DNA of 64,000 nucleotides from Candidatus Bathyarchaeota archaeon (lineage in GTDB: Archaea; Thermoproteota; Bathyarchaeia; 40CM-2-53-6). The notes under the pieces are model-generated. The model saw only the letters and a list, made by a program, of their open reading frames with translations, ran no database searches and was not told where the DNA came from. The position numbers and the translations under genes were made by a program. Positions 1-8,806 of the stretch are shown here, one piece after another (position 1 is the stretch's first letter; every line of letters begins with the position of its first letter). Where the stretch lies: the NCBI GenBank assembly GCA_005888755.1, contig VBBQ01000026.1:12132-76131 (forward strand), written 5' to 3'.

Positions 1-607
1 TCGAGGCTTGTGCGAGTGTCTCTAGAAACGATTGGTAATGTAGGATCAGAGTTTCGACGAGCATTCCGCTGAATCCTCCGACCCTAATCTCGGCACCGTA
101 GGATCGCATTCCTTTAAGGAACTTTTTCAGGAGCCTTGCTTCAAGTCGCATTTCCAGTGTCAGGTGCTCTCTCATGTACTCTGTGTGGTATGGTGTTCTG
201 TCGGTTGCGCTCTTCCACTGCCCTTTTTCCACGGCATAGCAGGGGACTACATTGATCCTGATACCTTCGATATGAAATTCCAAATAGGGATGCTCGGCAT
301 AACGATCGATAGTCTTAGCTTCGATTCCATTCCGAACTGCTGGGAGAACCTTCTCAGTCCATTCCCGCCGATCCATTGTTGGAGGAAAGCTCGCGAAGAT
401 GTCCAAATCGGCCTCGCCGCTCAGCCAAGTGTCCCGGGCGTAAGACCCTTGGATCGAGACCTTACCTGCAAATCCAGCCATATCCAGCATGTCCTGAACT
501 TGACCTCTTAGTCTCTCGGCCAATCGCGACATTCGTTCCCTTTCGGCCTGCCTGGGAACAACTCTTTTGGCAATATGGTCCAAGACTGCTTGAATCTGAG
601 TCGACAT
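1..607 (-). CDS. cca: CCA-adding enzyme (tRNA nucleotidyltransferase), 3' part outside window
   Basis: Adds or repairs the 3' CCA of tRNA. Reading from the ATG at 605-607 gives an N-terminal class I archaeal nucleotidyltransferase domain: a GSYARDTW segment near residues 54-61 and the metal-binding pair in GEADLDIF (Asp67, Asp69), followed by the RVNVVPCY strand. The open frame runs off the left edge, so only about 202 residues are present. The gene starts 51 bases after the thpR stop on the same strand, so the two probably form a tRNA-processing operon. Family assignment rests on the motif set and is secure. Confidence 0.9.
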   Translation of the reverse strand, partial: MSTQIQAVLDHIAKRVVPRQAERERMSRLAERLRGQVQDMLDMAGFAGKVSIQGSYARDTWLSGEADLDIFASFPPTMDRREWTEKVLPAVRNGIEAKTIDRYAEHPYLEFHIEGIRINVVPCYAVEKGQWKSATDRTPYHTEYMREHLTLEMRLEARLLKKFLKGMRSYGAEIRVGGFSGMLVETLILHYQSFLETLAQAS

Positions 608-657
608 CGAGAGATTCTCTGCTTTGAATTAGTATTTGAAAGTGGACAGATGACGAC

Positions 658-1233
658 TTACTTTGACCGGGTAGGAACTTCTAGTAGCGTCGAGTATTTC
701 GGTCCGGAACTTGAGAGAATGCTCTGTTTTAGCCGGACTTTGTCCACAGTGATCGTCCCGAAACTCTCGTCGCCTAGATGGCGTAGAAAATTTGCGATCT
801 CATCCCTCTTTCTGCCTGACCGCACCCGGGCTATCGTGATGTGAGGACTGAAAGGGCGATTTTCCCTCCTGAATCCGAGAGCGGACAACAACTTCTCCAC
901 TTGTTCGTAGATTTGCTCGACCTGGTTCCAGCCCTCGTTTACCCCGACCCAGATTACGTTCATGTGGTTGAGATTCGGGAAGGCGCCCGCTCCTTTGATC
1001 TCCGCTGTGAACGATGGAAAAATAAGTTGATGTAGAGAGGACTCGACTTCTCCCAGTCGAGGCACGGGTAAGTTTCCGAGAAATTTCAACGTGAGATGGA
1101 TGTTCTCGCGTTCGACAGGTTTCAAATCTCCGCCCAGGGCCTGCAGAGATGACAGGATCGATGTTACGTGAGATAGAATCCGTTGATCTTCAACGTCTAT
1201 CGAGATGAAGCTACGCACTTGGTCCTCTGACAA
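658..1233 (-). CDS. thpR: RNA 2',3'-cyclic phosphodiesterase (2H family)
   Basis: Opens 2',3'-cyclic phosphate ends of RNA, a step linked to tRNA splicing and repair. The 191-residue protein has the two HxT motifs of the 2H phosphoesterase fold: HLTLKFLG with His46 and HITIARVR with His131, at the spacing usual for LigT/ThpR. The start is a TTG. It lies directly upstream of cca on the same strand, which fits a shared RNA-end-processing role. Length is normal. Confidence 0.88.
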   Translation of the reverse strand: MSEDQVRSFISIDVEDQRILSHVTSILSSLQALGGDLKPVERENIHLTLKFLGNLPVPRLGEVESSLHQLIFPSFTAEIKGAGAFPNLNHMNVIWVGVNEGWNQVEQIYEQVEKLLSALGFRRENRPFSPHITIARVRSGRKRDEIANFLRHLGDESFGTITVDKVRLKQSILSSSGPKYSTLLEVPTRSK

Positions 1234-1308
1234 GTCGCTCCCGTAGAGAATCGTCTCCCATTTTTAAGAGCTATAACGCTCTCTTCGCCAAGGTTCGCCC
1301 GGGCTTGC

Positions 1309-1866
1309 ATGGACAAAGCGAAGTCGAAGACGGTCATTGTAGTGGTTGGAATGCCGGGCGCCGGCAAGAGCCTCGCGTCTAGTGTTGCGGCGAAGCGTGG
1401 GGTTCCCGTGTTCGTCTCCGGCGATATCATAAGGGCCGAAGCGAAAAGAAAGAAATTATCGCCTAGCAGAGAGAACCTCGGCAGGTTGATGCTGAAGATC
1501 AGAGAGGAGGAAGGGATGGGAGCGGTTGCCAAAAGGCTAGCTCCGCTCATAGACAAGATTGACAAGACCCAATTCGTGTATGAGGGTGCTAGGAGTGTAG
1601 AGGAGATCGAGGAGCTGAACAAGAAGTATCATGTCTTCACCATCGCCATTCACGCTTCCCCGAAGAGCAGGTTCCGAAGGCTGCAAAAGAGGAGAAGGTC
1701 TGACCGTCCCAGAAACTGGGCCGACTTTCTCAAGCGCGACGAGCGAGAGTTGAAGGTAGGAGTTGGAAAGCTCATCGCCATTGCCGATCGGGTTGTCGAG
1801 AATGAGGATACGAAGAACGACCTCAAGAGGCGGACAGGACGTCTGCTGAGAACACTTCCGAACTAA
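1309..1866 (+). CDS. UPF0200 family P-loop kinase-like protein
   Basis: A 185-residue nucleotide-binding protein related to adenylate and dephospho-CoA kinases. The Walker A loop GMPGAGKS is at residues 14-21, followed by a VSGDIIR segment typical of the family and a basic middle region (RLQKRRRSDRPRNW) resembling a kinase lid. The substrate is not established for this archaeal family. UPF0200 genes are commonly followed by UPF0201 genes, as here. It is divergent from thpR. The start is ATG. Confidence 0.8.
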   Translation: MDKAKSKTVIVVVGMPGAGKSLASSVAAKRGVPVFVSGDIIRAEAKRKKLSPSRENLGRLMLKIREEEGMGAVAKRLAPLIDKIDKTQFVYEGARSVEEIEELNKKYHVFTIAIHASPKSRFRRLQKRRRSDRPRNWADFLKRDERELKVGVGKLIAIADRVVENEDTKNDLKRRTGRLLRTLPN

Positions 1867-1871
1867 CATTC

Positions 1872-2276
1872 CTGGTCCACAGCGAAACCGAAGTCCGGCC
1901 GACTGAGGACCCCGAGAAAGTCAAGAAAGCGGTAACCAACATTCTGCGAGGCGAAGTCGAAGTTCGACAACTAGACGAGTGGAGTGGAAAAGTGATTATC
2001 GACGGAAAGAATCAGCCCTCGCTCGAAAGGTTTCGGATGATTATTCAGCGTGATAGAATCAGGGCGGCGGCGAGATCAGTCTTGAGGCGATCTGTTGACG
2101 GCAATCGATTGGTCTTCTTTCTGAACAAACAGGCGGCCTATGCCGGTCACGTATCTTTCTCTGCGCCAGAAGGCGAATCGCCTCTGGGTCCAATACAAGT
2201 GAACGTTGAAACCGAAAACCCGGAACAATTGATCAATTGGCTCGCCCCTCAGCCTGAAGAAAGAAGAAGAGAATAG
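1872..2276 (+). CDS. UPF0201 family RNA-binding-like protein without a canonical start
   Basis: An archaeal UPF0201 protein of unknown function, often described as RNA-binding. The family N-terminus (EVRPTEDPEKVKKAV) is intact but lies upstream of the first in-frame GTG at 1992. The frame is open from the TGA at 1803 with no ATG, GTG or TTG before 1992. The coordinate given here uses the CTG at 1872, six bases after the UPF0200 stop, as the most plausible start. Stop-restart coupling could explain initiation. Alternatively a start codon has been lost. The rest of the protein, to EERRRE, looks normal in length. Confidence 0.65.
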   Translation: MVHSETEVRPTEDPEKVKKAVTNILRGEVEVRQLDEWSGKVIIDGKNQPSLERFRMIIQRDRIRAAARSVLRRSVDGNRLVFFLNKQAAYAGHVSFSAPEGESPLGPIQVNVETENPEQLINWLAPQPEERRRE

Positions 2277-2300
2277 AATCCGAAGATGCGCTCGGCACTT

Positions 2301-3221
2301 TTACTTCGAGCGATTCAGGGATAAGACCATCAGGTCTTTCGGAACTACTGTTGCTTTGAAGACACTTCTCGCCTGCTTGAGAAGAATCGAGTCATCCCTT
2401 GTAACCGCGCTTATGTGGACTAGTGCGAGTTTGCTAACCCGGGCAGCCTTCGCAACTCTGGCGGCCTCTCTTGCTGTCGAATGGAAGTACTCTTTCGCCT
2501 TGTCCCGTCTATCCTCGGCAAAGCCTCCGTCATGCATGAGAAGATCGGCTTCTTTTGCCAGCGTCTTCACCTCTTCAGAGGGACGGGTGTCAATAGCATA
2601 GACGATCTTGAGGCCGGGACGAGGTTCCTCAATAACCTGGCGAGACGTCACTGTCTTTCCGCCAACATTGACTTCCTTGCCCATCTGAAGCTGCTTCCAT
2701 AACGGGCCCTCAGGGACGCCTAGCCGCTTTGCTTTTTCAGGGTGAAATCTACCCGGTCGATCAGTTTCAATAATCGCATAGGCGAGGCATGTGATATCAT
2801 GCGTTGCCTTCGTCGTCTTGATGGTGTAAGCGTTCTTGGATATTTCTGCTCCCGGCTTTAGCTCTGTAACTCGTACTGGAAAGTTTGCGGCGAAACCCAG
2901 GGTCCGACGGAGCGAGCCTAGATAGGCGGAGATACCTTCTGGACCATAGAGGTCGAGCGGCTTGTCCCTGATCAAGGAGGACATTGTCTGAAGAAGTCCG
3001 GGTAATCCGAGAATATGATCTCCGTGCAGGTGCGAGATCATAATGGTCATTGCACGGTTGAATCCGAGTCCCGCGTGCATCATCTGCCGCTGGGTCCCTT
3101 CCCCGCAGTCGAAGAGAAAGAGTTCTCCATCTCGACGCAGAGCGACCGCGGGGAGACCCCGTTCTTTGGTGGGAAGACTGCCACCAGTACCCAAGAAGAT
3201 GACATCGATACCTGCGGGCAT
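2301..3221 (-). CDS. rnz: Ribonuclease Z (tRNA 3' endonuclease)
   Basis: Cuts the 3' trailer from tRNA precursors before CCA addition. The 306-residue metallo-beta-lactamase-fold protein has the N-terminal FLGTGGSLPTKERGLP, the zinc motif HLHGDHILGLPG, DTRP and the C-terminal His of LVHIS. Length is typical of archaeal and bacterial RNase Z. It abuts the TrmG10 gene (stop/start junction at 3221/3222) on the same strand, forming a tRNA maturation pair. Confidence 0.93.
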   Translation of the reverse strand: MPAGIDVIFLGTGGSLPTKERGLPAVALRRDGELFLFDCGEGTQRQMMHAGLGFNRAMTIMISHLHGDHILGLPGLLQTMSSLIRDKPLDLYGPEGISAYLGSLRRTLGFAANFPVRVTELKPGAEISKNAYTIKTTKATHDITCLAYAIIETDRPGRFHPEKAKRLGVPEGPLWKQLQMGKEVNVGGKTVTSRQVIEEPRPGLKIVYAIDTRPSEEVKTLAKEADLLMHDGGFAEDRRDKAKEYFHSTAREAARVAKAARVSKLALVHISAVTRDDSILLKQARSVFKATVVPKDLMVLSLNRSK

Positions 3222-4268
3222 TTAGTCTGGTCCCAGCACTAGAATCTCTCGTGTCAAGCTTCTGTGAACGTATAGCTCGTGGCGATCGTAGACTTTGAAC
3301 CCCTGAGACTCCGCCAAGTCAACAGCACCAGTTCCCAATGGTGATGCAAATACAACCTTCCCGCCAGGGGACAGGATCATTCTTGCCTGGGGCAAGAAGC
3401 TCGCCAAAATGTCCTTTGTGGTCGATTTGAGTGTTGAAGCGCCTGTTCCATAAGGAGGGTCTGTGGCGATCGCATCTACAATACGCAATGGAATGCTTCG
3501 CGCATCACCTCTGAGAAGGCCGTAAGAGTTGAGGCCGAAATGGGCTAGGTTTCTTCGGGCTGATCGAACCATCCTCGAAAGAGCGTCGACTCCAACCACG
3601 TTACAGCCGAGAAGGCTCGCCTCTATTGCTATACCACCAACGCCGCAGAAAGGATCGAGAAAAGTCTCCCCATCTCTCGCTTCTGAGAGATTCACCAGAC
3701 AGCGGGCAATTTTTGGGGGCATTGTGCTGGGATGGAATACAGCCCTTTTTCTGGGGCGCCGCCGATGGATACTTCCTCTCGGACGCTGATGAATGATGAG
3801 TCCCAGATGGAAGAGAGATCCTGCTAGGATTCCTCGAAAAGGTTTTTTTGGAGATTGAAGATCGACCTTTGCGCCTGTCTTCTCTGCGAGTAGCTTTCCT
3901 AGATAGCCTTCTAGATGGACTCTCGAGAGATCTTTCGAGACTCCACCAAACCGCAGCATTCGTATGCTAAAACTGTCTTCTGAGGAGAGGAATGGTTCCA
4001 GATCAGCGAACTCAACCTCCTTCTTGATACTCTCTAGATTGTCTTCTGTGTGAAGGACCTCTTGTCCCATCTCGTCAACATACGCCCCGCGACTTGCGAT
4101 TGATTCCAGTTTGGCGCGATCCGCGTCTACTTCTATGAGCTTGTAGAAGTTGCCGACTATCTTGTGTTCTATCGCGTAGGCCCGTAGGATGGCCTTGAGT
4201 TCTGCGAGGGGCAGCGTGGGATGCTCTCCGGATAGTATGAAGAAGAATCTTGCAGAGTTCCCGGCCAT
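3222..4268 (-). CDS. tRNA (guanine10-N2)-dimethyltransferase (TrmG10 family)
   Basis: Methylates G10 of tRNA. The start at 4268 (MAGNSARFFFIL) is chosen because the family begins there and because a TATA-like box lies about 22 bases upstream; the frame extends further upstream but without family similarity. An N-terminal THUMP-like region is followed by a Rossmann methyltransferase with DPFCGVGGIAIEA and the catalytic DPPYGTG. It is transcribed with rnz and diverges from the ribosomal protein L21e gene. Confidence 0.87.
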   Translation of the reverse strand: MAGNSARFFFILSGEHPTLPLAELKAILRAYAIEHKIVGNFYKLIEVDADRAKLESIASRGAYVDEMGQEVLHTEDNLESIKKEVEFADLEPFLSSEDSFSIRMLRFGGVSKDLSRVHLEGYLGKLLAEKTGAKVDLQSPKKPFRGILAGSLFHLGLIIHQRPRGSIHRRRPRKRAVFHPSTMPPKIARCLVNLSEARDGETFLDPFCGVGGIAIEASLLGCNVVGVDALSRMVRSARRNLAHFGLNSYGLLRGDARSIPLRIVDAIATDPPYGTGASTLKSTTKDILASFLPQARMILSPGGKVVFASPLGTGAVDLAESQGFKVYDRHELYVHRSLTREILVLGPD

Positions 4269-4289
4269 GGAGTAGCGCAATGTCGCGAA

Positions 4290-4298
4290 CATATATAC
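4290..4298 (-). promoter_or_regulatory. TATA box of the TrmG10-rnz operon
   Basis: GTATATATG on the minus strand, about 22 bases before the chosen ATG at 4268. This spacing suggests a leaderless or nearly leaderless transcript and supports that start. Confidence 0.5.
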
Positions 4299-4341
4299 GG
4301 AACCTCCTCGCCCGCACTTTTCTCGACCGGAGAATTGGCTG

Positions 4342-4641
4342 TTGCGACGTTCCAAGGGTTTTAGGACAAAGACTAGGACCCTGATCAGCAGGAAGCCACG
4401 GGACAGAGGCAAGCAACCCCTTGGGAGACTGCTTATTCCCTATGCTCCCGGTCAAACTGTTAGAATCATGATAAATCCGGCTGTTCAGAAGGGGATGCCA
4501 CACCGCCGGTATCACGGGCGCGTTGGGATGGTTTCTGAGAAGCGTGGGCGCAGCTATGTTGTTGAGGTGGCTGGGACCAAGACGCCACGGATCATCATAG
4601 CTAGGCCGGAGCATATTACCCCGGTTGAGGAGTCGAGCTGA
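4342..4641 (+). CDS. rpl21e: 50S ribosomal protein L21e
   Basis: A 99-residue large-subunit ribosomal protein found in archaea and eukaryotes. The start is a TTG (MRRSKGFRTKTR) and the protein has the family core PYAPGQTVRIMINPAVQKG, PHRRYHGRVG and the C-terminal RPEHITPV. It heads the conserved archaeal order L21e - rpoF - DUF655 - ksgA, and its stop overlaps the rpoF start by one base, indicating translational coupling. Confidence 0.95.
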   Translation: MRRSKGFRTKTRTLISRKPRDRGKQPLGRLLIPYAPGQTVRIMINPAVQKGMPHRRYHGRVGMVSEKRGRSYVVEVAGTKTPRIIIARPEHITPVEESS

Positions 4642-4970
4642 TGGCAAGGAAGATTCTCCAAGAGAAAATAGTGACCAACTCGGAGGCGCAGGAGATCCTG
4701 GGAAAAGTCAAGGAGGAAGAGCTGGGAGAGTTCCAGCGCCGCACTCTCGATTATGCGCGAAAGTTCTCGAAGATTCCAGCGGATAAGGGCGAGAAGCTTG
4801 TTGATGAGTTATCGTCGAAGCTTCAACTGGATAGGAATGATGCTATCCAGATCGTGAACTCGCTTCCAAAGTCTATTGAAGAACTTCGAGCGGTATTGAC
4901 GGTAAAGGGCAGGTTCGTCAGTACAGACCAGCTTAACGGCATTCTGGAAATTATGAAACGGTACGTCTAA
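4641..4970 (+). CDS. rpoF: DNA-directed RNA polymerase subunit F (Rpb4)
   Basis: The archaeal Rpb4 homologue, which with RpoE/Rpb7 forms the polymerase stalk. The protein is 109 residues with the diagnostic SNSEA-like opening (VTNSEAQEIL), RRTLDYARKFSKI and the helical ELSSKLQLDRNDAIQIVNSLP HRDC-like region. It starts at an ATG that overlaps the L21e stop. Confidence 0.93.
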   Translation: MARKILQEKIVTNSEAQEILGKVKEEELGEFQRRTLDYARKFSKIPADKGEKLVDELSSKLQLDRNDAIQIVNSLPKSIEELRAVLTVKGRFVSTDQLNGILEIMKRYV

Positions 4971-5120
4971 GTCGATAGAAACTCCTAACCGATACCCAAT
5001 TAAGGAGAAAAGGCGGGTTCAGAATGAGCCCCAATGATTCTCAACCATCCTGGCACTGGCCGACGTAAGTCTACTATCCGGCTAGAGATGTTCTAAGGGA
5101 GATAGAGGGGAGAGCTATTC

Positions 5121-5705
5121 TTGGCGATTCACGAAGACGAGTATCTACAGAGGAGACATGTTTACGAGGAGCACGCGTACGTTCTAGACTTCCTTCCGTA
5201 CGGTCGATCCTCGGAGAAATCGAGACACCTGGCAGTGCCGACTGTCCAGATTATGGGCGAACAGTTCTTCACCTTGCTGGAGGCGGAGCTCAAGATAGGC
5301 GCCACGGTGCTGGTTCACGAGCGAATATACATCGGGCGGGATCGCAGAGAGAAGGTTGACAGAATTCTCACCAGAATCAGCTACGAACAGCTCACGGCGA
5401 ACGCGAAGGCGGAGATCGCGCCATTGATATCGGAACTGGTCAAAACTCAAGAGAAAAGGTTCGTAGACTTCTTCAACAATTCACAGCCTGTCACTCCGCG
5501 GATGCATTCGCTTGAGTTGTTGCCGGGTATTGGTAAGAAGTCGATGTGGCAGATCGTCAACATGAGAGAGAGGAAACCGTTTACGAGCTACAAGGACATC
5601 CAGGAACGAACAGGGCTCAGCGACATCCCGAGGATCGTATCGAAGAGAATCATCGAAGAGCTGAGCACTGAGTCGAAGTACCGGTTGTTCACTAGGGCAG
5701 TATGA
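5121..5705 (+). CDS. DUF655 family nucleic-acid-binding protein
   Basis: A 194-residue archaeal protein of unknown exact role. It has an OB-like N-terminal half (LDFLPYGRS, ERIYIGRDRR) and a C-terminal helix-hairpin-helix region (LLPGIGKKSMWQIV ... RTGLSDIP) that would bind RNA or DNA. The start is TTG. Position between rpoF and ksgA is conserved in archaea and suggests a ribosome or RNA-related role. The 150 bases before it contain no other gene that I can see. Confidence 0.88.
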   Translation: MAIHEDEYLQRRHVYEEHAYVLDFLPYGRSSEKSRHLAVPTVQIMGEQFFTLLEAELKIGATVLVHERIYIGRDRREKVDRILTRISYEQLTANAKAEIAPLISELVKTQEKRFVDFFNNSQPVTPRMHSLELLPGIGKKSMWQIVNMRERKPFTSYKDIQERTGLSDIPRIVSKRIIEELSTESKYRLFTRAV

Positions 5706-5709
5706 GCTT

Positions 5710-6507
5710 GTGGCAACAAACGTTCTCTATCGACCGCTGAAGAGACTAGGCCAGAACTTCCTAGCCGACAAACGAGTAGCCGCAATAGTAGTTTCGAACG
5801 CTGAACTCTCCGGAACCGACACGGTTCTCGAACCCGGACCCGGATACGGAATCCTAACCCATCTTCTTGAGAAGACGGCGGGTCGAGTCATAGCGGTCGA
5901 GAAGGACCGCAGGCTAGCCGCACACCTCCGGTCAGAATTCGAGAACAGTCCAAACGTCGAGGTTATCGAGGGAGACGTGCTGAAAATCCGTGTTCCCACA
6001 TTCAACAAGATCGTTGGAACTCCACCTTACGCCTTATCGTCGAAGCTTATCCTCTTTCTGACGAGGGAAAAGTTCGAGCTTGCATCTCTAGTATTTCAGA
6101 AGGAGTTCGGAGAGAGGCTCCTCGCCGAGGAGGGAACTGCAGATTACGGAAGATTGTCAATCACTTCACAGCGTCATCTTACGATTCGGCCGATCATGAA
6201 TATCTCTGCCGCCTCATTTCGACCGAGACCCAAGATTGACTCTAGCCTCTTGCGAATCTCGCCTAAGGAGGTCAATACAGGTGTAAACGAGGAACTGTTT
6301 GAAGAACTGGTCCGCGGACTATTCAACCAACGAAAGCGCGTTGTGAGAAGCTCCTTCCTCCATTTTCTATCCCAGAAGATCGGCCGCGAAAAAGCCCGAT
6401 CGACCTTAGCGACCATGACTTTGCCTGAGAAGAGAGTCTTTCAGCTAAACATCAGCGATCTTGAAGAGCTATGTCAACAACTCTCCAAATTTCTCGAAGC
6501 CGCATAG
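5710..6507 (+). CDS. ksgA: 16S rRNA dimethyladenosine transferase (KsgA/Dim1) with altered catalytic motif
   Basis: Dimethylates the two adjacent adenosines at the 3' end of 16S rRNA. The 265-residue protein starts at GTG 5710, four bases after the DUF655 stop. It has LGQNFLADK, the SAM loop LEPGPGYGILT, and a C-terminal helical domain with RPRPKIDSS. The catalytic motif, normally N-(L/I)-P-Y, reads VGTPPYALSS, so the adenine-contacting Asn is replaced by Thr. The HemK-type methyltransferase gene that often follows in archaea is absent. Confidence 0.9.
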   Translation: MATNVLYRPLKRLGQNFLADKRVAAIVVSNAELSGTDTVLEPGPGYGILTHLLEKTAGRVIAVEKDRRLAAHLRSEFENSPNVEVIEGDVLKIRVPTFNKIVGTPPYALSSKLILFLTREKFELASLVFQKEFGERLLAEEGTADYGRLSITSQRHLTIRPIMNISAASFRPRPKIDSSLLRISPKEVNTGVNEELFEELVRGLFNQRKRVVRSSFLHFLSQKIGREKARSTLATMTLPEKRVFQLNISDLEELCQQLSKFLEAA

Positions 6508-6618
6508 ATTCTTATTGGCTAATTCTCGTACGAAAGGCTCCATAGCGATGAAAGGCTCGATAAGGTCTCGAGATCCACGAGATGGATTCTCGCGAAATCG
6601 GCCTTCCTGCGTGGCTTC

Positions 6619-7287
6619 ATGGCGGTTGCCCTCGTAGCAGTCTTGTTGTCCGTTGGAGCATTCGCGGTCCAGTACCTCACTCCAAGCGGCGAGGGGAGTA
6701 TCGTCGACGCGATTCTAAGCCGGGAAAATGCCGCCGCCACATTCCCCCCACTTATGCTTCATCCCAGTTCCCAAGCCCACATTGTCTTAGAAATGATCGA
6801 TTGTCGCCTCATATCTCCCAACAACGGCGGAGGAACTTCTCTAGATCCAGACGGAACATACGTCGATGAGTCTCGCTGTCTGCCGTCTAACCAGTTATCG
6901 AATTCTGTCCCAACTTCCTTCACTACGTACTACGCCGTATTCAGCTACAAGCCTGTCCTTGTTTCGGGAGGGGCCGGCGTATCACCTGATGTTTGGTTCA
7001 CTAGCCCGAATGGAAACGCAACGGCATTAGCCCAGCGGGCCTATTTCGGCTTGCTTGGGTTGTCTGGGAGCCTAGTGATTTTGGAAGCACCTCTTCCAGG
7101 GAACTATTCGATTCACTTCCTGAATCGCAACGGGCAAGGAGGTTCGATTGCTTCGACCTGGAATGGGACATTCTCGATGGGCCAAAGCAACGTTGTCCTC
7201 TCTCGACCATATGTGACGGCAGGATTTGCGATAATCACCGTAGCCATTGTTTGTTCCGCTGTTCTTGCCTACACGTCTCTAGGCTGA
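6619..7287 (+). CDS. Hypothetical protein with terminal membrane segments
   Basis: 222 residues, not recognised. A membrane segment at about residues 2-22 (MAVALVAVLLSVGAFAV), an extracellular middle rich in Ser, Asn and Gly with a few Cys, and a second membrane segment near the C-terminus (AGFAIITVAIVCSAVLAYT) suggest a membrane-anchored surface protein. The frame is open upstream to 6523 but has no standard start before the ATG at 6619. It sits where hemK is often found downstream of ksgA. Confidence 0.6.
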   Translation: MAVALVAVLLSVGAFAVQYLTPSGEGSIVDAILSRENAAATFPPLMLHPSSQAHIVLEMIDCRLISPNNGGGTSLDPDGTYVDESRCLPSNQLSNSVPTSFTTYYAVFSYKPVLVSGGAGVSPDVWFTSPNGNATALAQRAYFGLLGLSGSLVILEAPLPGNYSIHFLNRNGQGGSIASTWNGTFSMGQSNVVLSRPYVTAGFAIITVAIVCSAVLAYTSLG

Positions 7288-7339
7288 GCGCGCAAGTTGT
7301 CGACTGGTCCTCAGACGCTTCGCCCAAGCGCTCAGCGGC

Positions 7340-7350
7340 AATAATATATT
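7340..7350 (+). promoter_or_regulatory. TATA box of L40e
   Basis: An AATAATATATT stretch about 30 bases before the L40e ATG at 7380, at the archaeal TATA spacing for a short leader. Confidence 0.55.
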
Positions 7351-7379
7351 GTAGGCAGGACGCTCGTGCTGCGTCTCCC

Positions 7380-7544
7380 ATGCCGATTACTGATGTGATG
7401 AAGAAGCAGCTTGCGCAACGTCACAGGCTCTTCTTCAAGATTTGTAGGACGTGCGGGTCAAGGAACTCGCCGAACGCCTACAGATGCCGCCGCTGCCGCG
7501 GAGATAACCTTCGCTGGAAGAAACGAGAACTCGGAGCAAAATAG
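7380..7544 (+). CDS. rpl40e: 50S ribosomal protein L40e
   Basis: A 54-residue zinc-ribbon ribosomal protein. It starts at the ATG giving MPITDVMKKQL and contains CRTCGSRNSP and CRRCRGDNLRWKKRE, the four Cys of the L40e zinc site. The longer open frame upstream is not part of the protein, because the family begins at MPITD and a TATA box sits just ahead. Confidence 0.93.
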   Translation: MPITDVMKKQLAQRHRLFFKICRTCGSRNSPNAYRCRRCRGDNLRWKKRELGAK

Positions 7545-7692
7545 ACGACTAATCTGGGGAAGGCGAATTCGCACTTCCGCCTGAGCAATCGGCAAATATG
7601 AACCCCGATCCTTCATCATGGTGCAAAGGCCCGAGCTTCTTCAGCAATTAGTGGAGCTTGGCTGATGGAATACCGATTCGGAAAGCCTGACA

Positions 7693-7920
7693 ATGTCAGA
7701 GAATGAGATCAAGTTCGCCCCCGGAAAAGACAAGTGTATTGTTTGCGGTGACATTCTCACGTCGGAAAGTGGTCTTGTGGCAAGTGTCGCTCAACCCGAC
7801 TCTGACACAGCATCCTACTTTTTCCTTTGTAAGAAAGCGACATGCAAGAATGCTATTACAGCACTAATGAAAAAAGGAGGGAATGTCGGTTTTGATGAAC
7901 AACGGAGGAGGATATTCTAG
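7693..7920 (+). CDS. Small Cys-pair protein, hypothetical
   Basis: 75 residues, family not recognised. A CIVCGD pair near residue 15 and a CKKATC pair near residue 46 could form one zinc site. It lies between L40e and the convergent sucD, ending four bases before the sucD stop. Confidence 0.5.
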   Translation: MSENEIKFAPGKDKCIVCGDILTSESGLVASVAQPDSDTASYFFLCKKATCKNAITALMKKGGNVGFDEQRRRIF

Positions 7921-7924
7921 TGCA

Positions 7925-8806
7925 TTACTGCAACGGGGAAACCTGTTGGAGGAGCAGCCTTGGAAGCTCAGAGGGGACTTCGGCGACCAGAACACCTGCT
8001 TCTCGCAAACTCTTCATCTTAGCATCTGCCGTTCCCTCCGTTCCGGTAATGATTGCCCCGGCGTGACCCATTCGCTTCCCTGGCGGCGCGGCTCGGCCGG
8101 CGATGTATGCTGCGACCCGTTTCGGATATTTCGTATCACGTATGTAGGCTGCGGCGTCCTCTTCAGCGGAACCCCCAATCTCACCTATCAGAACGACTGT
8201 GTCCGTTCCAGGATCTTCTCTGAAGAGTTTGAGAACCTCGACGAAATTCAGCCCTGTAAATGGATCCCCACCTATCCCGAGACAGGTGGACTGGCCTATG
8301 CCATTGTGCGTTAGCGATGCGGCGATCTCGTAGGTCAGGGTCCCGCTTCTTGACGCGAGTCCGACCTTCCCGGGCTTGAACACATCGCCAGGCATTATCC
8401 CCAGCTTAGCTTCACCTGCACTGATTATTCCCGGAGTGTTGGGACCAATGATAGTCGCTCCACGGGTTCTTGCATATTCGATGAGGATCATCGAGTCTCT
8501 CGCCGGGATCATCTCTGTGATTATCACGACTGGGCTTAGTCCGGCGTCGATCGCTTCCATCCCAGCCTCTTTGGCGTACGGTGCTGGAACGAAGATTATG
8601 GAGGCGTTAGCATCCGTCTTTTCGAGAGCTGAGGCTACGGTATCGAACACCGGGACACCGACCGAGGTTGTTCCTCCTTTTCCGGGTGTTACGCCGGCGA
8701 TGATTCTTGTTCCATAGTCGAGCATCAGTCTGGTGTGGAAGCTGCCTTGGTTGCCGGTTATTCCCTGGACTATTGCCCGGGTCTGTTTCCCCATCAAAAC
8801 TGCCAT
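7925..8806 (-). CDS. sucD: Succinyl-CoA ligase alpha subunit
   Basis: Interconverts succinyl-CoA and succinate with nucleotide phosphorylation in the TCA cycle. The 293-residue protein has the CoA-binding [18 protein letters not shown], and the phospho-histidine loop [13 protein letters not shown]. Its ATG directly follows the sucC stop (TAA at 8807-8809), so it is the second gene of a sucCD operon. The protein is complete, in contrast to sucC. Confidence 0.93.
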   Translation of the reverse strand: MAVLMGKQTRAIVQGITGNQGSFHTRLMLDYGTRIIAGVTPGKGGTTSVGVPVFDTVASALEKTDANASIIFVPAPYAKEAGMEAIDAGLSPVVIITEMIPARDSMILIEYARTRGATIIGPNTPGIISAGEAKLGIMPGDVFKPGKVGLASRSGTLTYEIAASLTHNGIGQSTCLGIGGDPFTGLNFVEVLKLFREDPGTDTVVLIGEIGGSAEEDAAAYIRDTKYPKRVAAYIAGRAAPPGKRMGHAGAIITGTEGTADAKMKSLREAGVLVAEVPSELPRLLLQQVSPLQ

